From assembly GCF_002105155.1 (NCBI RefSeq), contig NW_019028994.1, positions 248,001 through 312,000 on the forward strand: a DNA stretch of 64,000 nt. The letters run 5' to 3'. How positions within the stretch are numbered: the stretch's first letter is position 1; each line of letters begins with the position of its first letter. The translations under genes and the position numbers were made by a program. Below, in pieces: positions 55,932-64,000 of this stretch. The notes beneath the pieces were generated by a model that saw only the letters and a list, made by a program, of their open reading frames with translations, ran no database searches and was not told the origin of the DNA. Origin of the DNA: Lobosporangium transversale. Its lineage: Eukaryota; Mortierellomycota; Mortierellomycetes; Mortierellales; Mortierellaceae.

Positions 55932-58495
55932 AGACAAGGCAGATTGCTATAGAGGTTGTTTACAGAGTCGTGTGTGTTGTGTGTTGTGTGTTTGAGGGAA
56001 ACAAAAAGAATAAAGTGTTTGACAAAATGAGAGAAGAGAAAGAGAGGTGTGAAGTGGCTTTGTTTTATCACTGTTTCACTGATTTTTTTTATTATAAATC
56101 GCCACCAACTTTTTCATAGGTCATCTCAGGTGTCTATCAAGGTGTCAGCACTGTTGAACTCGACAACCTCGCTGCGGAAACGGTATGTGGCGCCTCTTTG
56201 TTTGGACTGACTGCGCAGTGCAATCATGCAATCATGCAATCATGCAATTGTTTTTGTGCAATTGCTGATCCCATTTTACTTTTTTCTTTTTTTGCCATAA
56301 AAATGTTCACACAAACACAACATTATTAGGCAGCTTACATGACCACAAAGCATCCCGATTATGCCATCCTTGCTGCTCGTATCGCTGTTTCCAATCTTCA
56401 TAAAGAGACCAAGAAGGTTTTCTCTCAGGTGGTCGAAGATCTCTACAAGTATATTAACCCCAAGACTGGCAAGAATGCCTCCATGATCTCCGAGACAACC
56501 TATAACAATGTTATGAAGAATGCAGAACGCCTCAACTCGGCAATCATCTACGATCGTGACTTCAATTACAATTACTTTGGATTCAAAACCCTTGAGCGCT
56601 CTTACCTTCTCCGGATCAATGGCAAGGTTGCGGAGAGACCTCAGCATATGTTGATGCGTGTCTCGGTCGGGATCCATGGAGATAATGTGGACAAGGCTAT
56701 TGAGACCTACAATTACATGTCTGAAAAATACTTCACCCATGCTTCGCCCACGCTCTTCAATGCTGGAACACCTCGCCCTCAGATGTCATCTTGTTTCTTG
56801 TTGACGATGAAGGATGATTCGATCGAGGGTATCTATGATACCCTCAAGACCTGTGCCATGATCTCGAAAACCGCTGGAGGCATTGGTCTTAATATTCACA
56901 ACATTCGTGCGTCGGGTTCATACATTGCTGGAACGAACGGATATTCCAATGGGTTGATTCCTATGCTTCGTGTCTACAACAATACGGCTCGTTATGTTGA
57001 TCAGGGCGGCAACAAGCGTCCTGGTGCCTTTGCCATGTATCTCGAACCCTGGCATGCCGATGTCTTTGAATTCCTGGATCTTCGCAAGAACACTGGAAAG
57101 GAGGAGACCCGTGCTCGTGATTTGTTCTATGCTCTCTGGATCCCTGATCTGTTCATGAGACGTATCGAGGAAAACGCTGACTGGAGTCTGTTCTGTCCTG
57201 CGGAGGCACCTGGACTTCAAGATGTGTGGGGCGAAGAATTCGAGGAACTCTATCATCGATATGAGCGTGAGGGTCGTGCCCGCAAGACCATCAAGGCCCA
57301 GAAACTCTGGTATGCTATTCTGGAGGCCCAGACCGAGACCGGTACGCCTTACATGCTTTACAAGGATGCTTGCAACCGTAAATCGAATCAACAGAACCTT
57401 GGAACGATCAAGTGCAGTAATTTGTGTACAGAGATTGTTGAATACAGCAGTCCAGACGAAGTAGCGGTCTGTAACTTGGCCAGTATTGCGCTGCCGACTT
57501 TTATCAATAATCAGACGTATGACTTCAAGATGCTTCACCAGGTCACCAAGGTCGTGACCCGCAACTTGAACAAGATTATTGATCAGAACTACTATCCTGT
57601 TCCAGAGGCAGAGCGGTCCAACAAGCGTCATCGTCCTGTGGGTGTGGGTGTCCAGGGTCTAGCGGATGCATTCATCAAGATGCGCATGCCCTTTGACTCA
57701 CCCGAGGCACGTCAGTTGAACAAGCAGATTTTCGAGACCATCTATCATGCGGCTTTGGAATCATCCTGTGAGATGGCTCAGGAGGAGGGTACTTATGAGA
57801 CCTATGAGGGCTCACCCGTTTCGAAGGGAATCTTGCAACCGGACATGTGGGGGGTAACGCCCTCCGATCTCTGGGACTGGGATACGCTCCGGGCCAGTAT
57901 CAAGCAGCATGGAGTGCGCAACTCACTCTTGGTGGCACCGATGCCTACGGCTTCGACCTCACAGATCCTGGGTTTCAATGAATGTTTCGAGCCCTATACC
58001 TCTAATATCTACACACGTCGAGTGCTTGCGGGAGAGTTCCAGATTGTGAATCCGTGGATGTTGAAGGACTTGGTGGAGATGGGACTGTGGAACGATCAAC
58101 TGAAGAACCGGATCATTGCAGAGAACGGATCGATTCAGAGGATCCCGAGTATTCCGGATGATTTGAAGGCGCTGTACAAGACCACGTGGGAGATTTCACA
58201 AAAGGTGGTAATTGATATGGCAGCGGACCGGGGGGCATTTATTGATCAATCTCAATCGATGAATATCCATATGGCGGATGTGAATTATGGAAAGTTGACG
58301 TCGATGGCGTTTTATGGATGGAAGCGGGGGTTGAAGACGGGGATGTATTATCTTCGAACACGACCGGCTGTGGACGCGATCAAGTTTACGGTGGATCAGT
58401 TGTCGATTAATAAGGAGACGGAGCGGGAGGCGAACGAGGCTGCGATGGTATGCTCGATTGACAATAAGGAAGCGTGCATGAGCTGCAGTGGATAG
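55378..58495 (+). CDS. RNR1: ribonucleoside-diphosphate reductase large subunit
   Basis: Reduces NDPs to dNDPs with the small subunit's tyrosyl radical. Five exons in the best model: 55378-55396, 55620-55622 (3 nt), 55750-55853, 56120-56182, 56330-58495; 784 aa. The start reads [18 protein letters not shown], the ATP-cone N-terminus. Catalytic landmarks: PQMSSCFLL and [12 protein letters not shown] (the redox cysteine pair), [10 protein letters not shown] (thiyl-radical Cys with its Asn and Glu), [10 protein letters not shown] near the phosphate site, and a C-terminal C-M-S-C-S-G tail (shuttle cysteines). Length is close to animal RRM1 (about 792) and shorter than yeast Rnr1. Intron 4 carries tandem CATGCAAT units. 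Two MCB boxes upstream suggest cell-cycle control. Confidence 0.96.
55620..55622 (+). other. 3-nt microexon of RNR1
   Basis: ATG flanked by AACACAG and GTAATA. It joins exon 1 (ends CGA-G) and exon 3 (starts GC-CGC) to give CGA-GAT-GGC-CGC, i.e. the conserved R-D-G-R. Skipping it keeps the frame but loses the Asp. Confidence 0.65.
56219..56249. repeat. tandem 8-bp CATGCAAT repeat in RNR1 intron 4
   Basis: Three to four copies close to the 5' splice site. Confidence 0.85.
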
Positions 58496-58546
58496 ACAAT
58501 TTTTTTATTATTGTTATTATATACTATTGCTATTACCATTTTGCTT

Positions 58547-58578
58547 AGAAGAGAAGAGAAGAGAAGAGAAGAGAAGAG
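58547..58578. repeat. (AGAAG)n pentanucleotide repeat
   Basis: Six tandem units just downstream of the RNR1 stop, probably in its 3' UTR. Confidence 0.9.
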
Positions 58579-60623
58579 AGATAGTGCTGATGTATTCAGC
58601 TTGTTACATTCAAGGAAAAGAAAAAAAAGAAACAAAAAAATAAGAAAAAATAATGTTATTTATTTTACTGTATTTTATACATGTCTATACTTTGACTTTA
58701 CAAGTCTATGTCGACTTTGTACGCGAGACATGATGATATTATATTTCTGGTGTATAATAGGCCAAGTGGGAGAGGAAAAGAAAAAAAAAAGAAAAAGAAT
58801 GAGCATTATGCGAGATGCCATAATGGATATGCTTTTTACTTTTTGAGCGTCTTTCTTTCTTTTTTTTTTTTAAAAAAAAAAGTCGATCAACCTTGCCTAT
58901 GCATATATACATGCATGTGTTACCGAATATCTTTTTTTTTTTTTTTTTTTTTTTTTTCGTGCTAGCTCGCATAAGCAAGTTTAGTTTTTTTTTGTCCCGC
59001 GCGGACCTTTAATGTAGCATGTTTGTCTTTTTTTTTTTCTACTGGTTTTAATCGCTTTCTTTCATTTTCTAAGACTGTCTCGTCAGGTTAAGATAATAAA
59101 GCTGAGAGAAAGAAAAGAAAAGAAGAAAAAGGGAAAAAAAGCAAATTAGCGAGTATGAGAAGTATGAAAAGTTTGAGAAGTATGAGAAGGAGTATGGATA
59201 TCAGTATTTCTCATGTTTATTAGTTTCGCATTGGGTAAGGAAATAGAAAAAATAGGAGATCTTGAACATTGCGCATGCGGCATTCAGACCTATCATACCA
59301 TCTATGCATCTATACATGTCTGTATATATATATATATAAATACATTTATTTATTTATTTGTCCTTTCCTACCAACTGTTGCTGTATATCTGTTATACAGT
59401 AATATTTATTTACTTTGTATAATTAGCATATATAGATAATAAATTTCTTTGATGAGAAAGAGAGAGCAAAGGGATTGAAGTCAAAAGAATATTTTTTTAT
59501 ATAATCTTGGTTAAGAAACCTAGGGCTTAAAGGACTCAAGAAAGATGCGGAAAAGAAAGAGAATAAGAAAGAGAAAGAGAGAGGGCAAATACAGACAAAT
59601 GATGTTTTATGTAAGGGAAAGGAAAAAGCATAGCAGTTGCAATGTTGCATGTGTGATCAACGTGGGTAAGAATCAGGGGAGGTCAATAAGGGCGTACAAG
59701 CACTGCTGTGTAAAAAAGGAGAGTGGCGGGCTAAATTTGAAAAAAACTAGGGTATCATTCGAAATTACATGCTTTTTTTTCTTTTGTTTTTTATTTCTCC
59801 TTTGCGTTTGGGTTGTGTGTGTTACGGTGTATATTTGAATAAAGATTGATACCACCCATGGTATATATGTACTTCATAAATGAAGATGACATTAACATGA
59901 CACGAGTAAAGTTGCAATCGATTGTGTTGTGCGCCCTTTTTTGCCCTAGTCATTTTTTTTGTTCTCGAGTTGCTTTCAATCCAAGTATGCATGTACTGTA
60001 CAATGTAGATATATAAATAATAGACAAGACCATGGCAACATGGCAAATGTTTCAACAGTAATACATGTGCTTTTTAACTGACCTCCTTTATTTCTTTTTT
60101 ACGTTTCTTTTTTTTTTTTTTTTTTTTTTTCTAACCCCCCCTTGCTTGACCATGACTAATAAGGAAGGGTGAGCAATTAGAACGAAAAGAAGTAGCGTGG
60201 AGCAAGGGTTGGAGAAGAATGCCGTTTTTTTTTTTTTTTTTGTTTTTGTTTTTGTTTTGTGCAGACTAAAAAAGACAAACGAGTAATACATTATAATAAA
60301 ATATATATACATTTGAATGAGTAGAGAGAGGAGAGGTAGGAGAGAGATACATAGTGAATGAAAGAGAAAGAGGAGAAAAGAGGAAAGAGAAAAGAGAGAA
60401 GAACAATGTTGACATGACAACCACAAATGATCGAAATTGATTGATTGATTTGACACATTTATATTTTAATAACTATGAACTCTAAATAAACCGCCCAATC
60501 AGCGGACTCTGACCAGCACTAAAAAAAAAAAGAAAAATTCAATTCAATTCAATTCAATTCAATGCGATTCAATTTTACTTTTTATACTTTCAGGCACCAT
60601 TTTCTCTTCTCTGCTCTGTCTCT

Positions 60624-60674
60624 CTTTTTCCCTCACACCTCTTTTTCCCTCACACCTCTTTTGACCTCACACCT
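60624..60674. repeat. three tandem 17-bp units upstream of K4
   Basis: CTTTTTCCCTCACACCT twice, then CTTTTGACCTCACACCT: exact 17-bp spacing with two changes in the third unit. Confidence 0.85.
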
Positions 60675-61266
60675 TCTCTTCATCTCCATCATTGTTTATG
60701 CATCAGTGCATTGCATTCAATTCGTGCATACCCTTACTTCTTCCCATCACTCGTCATTGCCCCATTGATTGATTGGTTTGATTGATTTGATTGATTCATT
60801 CATTCATTCATTCATTCTCGCACACACTTTCACATCCATATACCTTTCTAATCTAATCCTTACAGCCCTCTCTTTCTCTCTCCCTACATCTCTCTCGCTC
60901 ACTGACACCCATCCTTTCCCCTTTCCCCCTCCCCCTCATTCTAATTCTCCTGCTCTCCAGCATCACTTCCATTCCCTTTTCTTCTCTCCATCACTCAAAC
61001 TCGCCCCACCCTCCCTCACCATCCTTTCGACATAATCATCTAGACGCTCCCTCCAAGAGAACTGAGAACTGCAGTCTCTTCATAGTGTGCTCCATCCTCT
61101 CGATCCTCACAGGATGGCAACACCCGTAGGGATGCACTCTCCCTCATCTTCCTCCTCATCCCCATCCTCATCTTCACATAGGCCATGCACCCATATACCC
61201 CATCATTCAAGGACACGGTCAAAGACATACGCACACCATAGAAAACCCTCCTTCTCTTCCTCAATA

Positions 61267-63031
61267 ATGTCCAATTCCCTCTCCTCGTCCCTACTCCTAT
61301 TCCTCTCAATTGCTCTCTTTTTCTCCTCCTTCTCCTTCGCCGCACCACCTGTAACGAAACCTACTAAAGCAACTACAGTAGCACCAACAACCACGACAGC
61401 GGCAGAAACAGCGACAGCATCATTAATAGCAGCACCTTCACCCTCACCAGGCCCATTGTTTCTTCTCCCTCGACATGGTCACACCGGAACACTCATTCAA
61501 CACACAATCTACTTCGTTGGCGGGCTTGGCTCTGATGGAAAGCCGTTGAAATCCATTACTGCCTACAATCTCAGGGATCTTACCTCAACTGAGATCCCAA
61601 CGACTTTATCTGTCTACAACCATACTGCTACACCCAACAGAACAGCAGAAGCTGACCATTCTGGACTTGATAAGGTCCGGATTGGAATCAGCTTTGGGCT
61701 TTCTGCTCCTAATACCCCCTCCGAGGCTTTGCTCTGGCTCTACCCAACCACAGGTGAATACATCTCTGAAGGAGACAGCAATCTTCCAGCACCGGCCGGC
61801 GGTACTGGAACGGTCTCTGGAAAGACCCTCACCGGTCGTGTTGGACATACCCTTGTGGAGCTTGAATCCAAACTGAGAGTCTTTGGAGGACATCGGGTAC
61901 CCTCTGGAAACGGCATCTCTGGAGCACCCGACACGCCCGCCTATGACATCTCTTCCCAAACTTGGTCCAACCTCACCAAGGGCTTGGCTCGCTATGGTCA
62001 TGCCTCTGCCTCAGTAGGAGACGACAACATTGTATCTTGTTTTGGTATCAGCATCGCTGCTCTACAGCCGCCTCCACAGACGATGACTGTGCTCGATACA
62101 GCCGAGTGTGTCTATTTCTCTGTAACCGCTGCAGCCTATAGACCCGCCAGCCTGGTCTGGAGGGATACATCTGATACTATCAGCGGTGGTCGAATCGGGC
62201 ACACTCTCGTCCCAGATGTTGCTCATCCCGGTATTCTGTACATGTTTGGAGGATCCAACACAGGAAGGACTCAATATTTCTCTGATGTCTATCGATTGGA
62301 TGCATCCAAACTACCAAACATTGCCATCTCCAAAGTTTTGCAACCCATCACAGAGGGATCTCTGCCACCTTCAAATGGCGATGGTGACAACACTACCAAC
62401 CCTACCATCCCCAACAGCGGCATCCGGAGTGTTGTTCCTGAAGCGCGTTCACAACATGCTGCTGTCGCTGTAGGATCCGAGATCGGATTTATGGTCATTC
62501 ACGGAGGCGTGACGACCAATAACGCGATGGCTAGTGGCGACCACCCATATTTCTTCAACATGGATACACAGAGGTGGGTCGATCCTGATACGTTCAATCA
62601 TCAGTATTTGCAACAGAAGTCCCATTCGGTCGACAACGTTAGTGTGGCAGTGATCCTTGTGGGGATCTTGGCATTCGTTTGTCTCCTCGGTGGTCTTGTT
62701 GTGCTGTATATCTGGAAGGGTAACCGGGATGATGAGCGCGAGCGAAAGGAAAGAGAGGAAGCCGATGCAGCAGCGCTCGCAGCAGCAGAGGCCGAAGGGA
62801 TGGATTCACCCGCCTTTTCGATTTTGGAGGATTATTACTTGCCAGAGAGGAATGGCAGCGGAGCCTCAGAAAGGAAGGGACACCCAGTCTATCCAATGAG
62901 GGCAGCAAGTCGACATGAACAGCATTCCATGGTTAATGGCCCCTTCAAAAGCACGACTCCTTTGCTTCAGGACGATGACGATGATAGCATCAAGAAGGCA
63001 AAGAAGAAGAATAATAGCAACAACAAGAGTC

Positions 63032-63068
<37 letters not shown>

Positions 63069-63903
63069 GCAGACAGAGACGTATCAATCCAACCAATCAA
63101 AACCATGGGCAAGCAATCGTGAGCCTCAATCACCTGGAGGAACAACACTGACGGAGAATGAAAGTATAAACGGCTACATTTCGTCCTCATCATCCTCAAC
63201 GCCTTCAAGACAGGGACGGGACAGAGCCAACACACCCAATACGAATGATACGACAACAACAGCAACAGTAGCAGAAGCAGCTGGAGTTATAACAACAACG
63301 ACAACAGTGTCAAATGGAAATACATTAAATCCAGGAGGAGGAGGTATTTCAGGTGGACCATTGGCTCGTGGTTCGTACTACAATACGAGGGATTTATATG
63401 TGGATGGGGATGATGATGATGAGTCGACGATAATGTCTTCGATGGCGTCTGAACCGACGATGTCTCCATGGGCTGGACCCGGAAGAGGCGTGCCCCTGGA
63501 TCTGGTACCACCGAACCCACAATTCAGTCGAGGAGCGATCCCACAGGCACATCGACAGTTGGTAGGAAGTATTTCGTCCCCTTCCCCCTATTATCCACAC
63601 CATCAGAGGAACGACAGCAATGGCACATGGGATCCTAGTTCTCCAGGGGGTTCACTCTCCAGTCGAGATGATTTAGAACATCACCGACGATCTGTCAATT
63701 CCATGCAGTAAGTGACTTTTCTTTCTTTCTTTCTTTCTTTCTTTCTTTTGTTTATTTATTTATTTATTTTTTGTTGTTGTTGTTGTTGCAAGAATGAGAA
63801 TGAAAGCGATATTGATTTTTTTTTTTCCTGCACTTTCTGTATGAATAATGAATAGATGGGTATCGTTTGATCCATTAGAGTTCGCTGGTAGACCGGAATC
63901 AAT
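61267..63903 (+). CDS. kelch-repeat single-pass membrane protein (K4), partial at right edge
   Basis: Two exons visible, 61267-63707 and 63856-63903, with a donor at 63904 so the gene continues past the window. The ATG at 61267 gives a clean signal peptide (SLLLFLSIALFFSSFSFA); the frame is open back to 61087, adding a Ser-rich stretch that would bury it. A Thr/Pro spacer leads to a kelch-like region (about 65-435: FLLPRHGHTGTLIQ, TGRVGHTLVEL, GRIGHTLVPD..GILYMFGGS, PEARSQHAAVAVG). Membrane helix about 458-483 (VSVAVILVGILAFVCLLGGLVVLYIW), then a basic/acidic helix, a poly-Gln run and a long Ser/Thr/Asn-rich tail of more than 330 residues. Only distantly like K1-K3: same topology, different propeller spacing and tail. 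Confidence 0.88.
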
Positions 63904-64000
63904 GTAAGTTTTTTCTTTTTTTCTTTTTTGATCATAAAAAGGGAAAATGAATCATGCAAAATCAGACTAATAATCTAATTTTATTTTTATTTTTATTTTT
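63904..64000 (+). other. intron of K4 running off the window
   Basis: Starts GTAAGT after the K4 exon ending in AT at 63903. T-rich, no further exon before the edge. Confidence 0.6.

Larger units (their letters stand above)
58496..61266. other. 2.8-kb intergenic region RNR1 - kelch K4
   Basis: A/T-rich with simple repeats: (AGAAG)n 58547-58578, long T runs (about 58931-58957, 60110-60130, 60225-60241), (AATTC)n 60536-60562 and a 17-bp tandem repeat 60624-60674. A pyrimidine/Cys-Ser-rich leader precedes K4. No gene or structured RNA recognised. Confidence 0.55.

Noticed and set aside
56918-57631. 237-codon minus frame across the RNR1 last exon
   Set aside because: Antisense shadow of the RNR1 coding sequence.

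Overview
The window looks like nuclear DNA of an early-diverging filamentous fungus. It has intron-rich genes with GT..AG introns of roughly 60-300 bp, pyrimidine-rich leaders before start codons, and very many poly-T/poly-A tracts. Genes include a C2+AGC kinase of the Sch9 type and a class C (GABA-B-like) receptor. Mucoromycota, probably Mortierellaceae, is my best guess; this is inference from gene content, not a measured placement. There are no bacterial operons, CRISPR arrays or viral genes.

Layout. 1-10.6 kb: a possible gene start leaving the left edge, GFA1 (glutamine:fructose-6-phosphate aminotransferase, minus), an ER/Golgi class I alpha-mannosidase (GH47, plus), the U2 snRNP protein A' (LEA1-like, minus) and an intronless tRNA-Leu(CAA). 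10.6-13.8 kb: a gene-poor, repeat-derived island. It holds a 14-bp inverted-terminal-repeat motif, two ~460-bp arms of a long inverted repeat, and a ~280-bp foldback element inside the inverted repeat. 13.8-25 kb: three related kelch-type, signal-peptide plus single-TM surface proteins around the SCH9-like kinase. 25.6-36 kb: the decapping enzyme DCP2, a 1050-residue low-complexity protein with a C-terminal membrane segment, and an IPT/TIG-ankyrin protein resembling Spt23/Mga2 without the membrane anchor. 36.7-43.5 kb: PDX1/SNZ (vitamin B6 synthesis) and a probable organellar membrane protein, then a long homopolymer-rich intergenic region. 43.5-55 kb: a 12-exon class C GPCR with a PH-like C-terminal tail, DRE2 (cytosolic Fe-S assembly), and a Gln/Ser-rich protein with a repeated GPHW motif. 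55-64 kb: the ribonucleotide reductase large subunit (RNR1), with two MCB boxes upstream and an apparent 3-nt microexon, then a fourth kelch-type TM protein running off the right edge.

Most recognised genes are housekeeping (hexosamine and N-glycan processing, splicing, mRNA decay, nutrient signalling, B6, Fe-S, dNTP supply). The accessory and less-described content is the kelch surface-protein family, the class C receptor with its unusual tail, the low-complexity proteins, and the repeat island at 10.6-13.8 kb. Exon structures were built by hand: I checked that each junction is GT..AG and that the reading frame closes. Protein lengths follow from those models.
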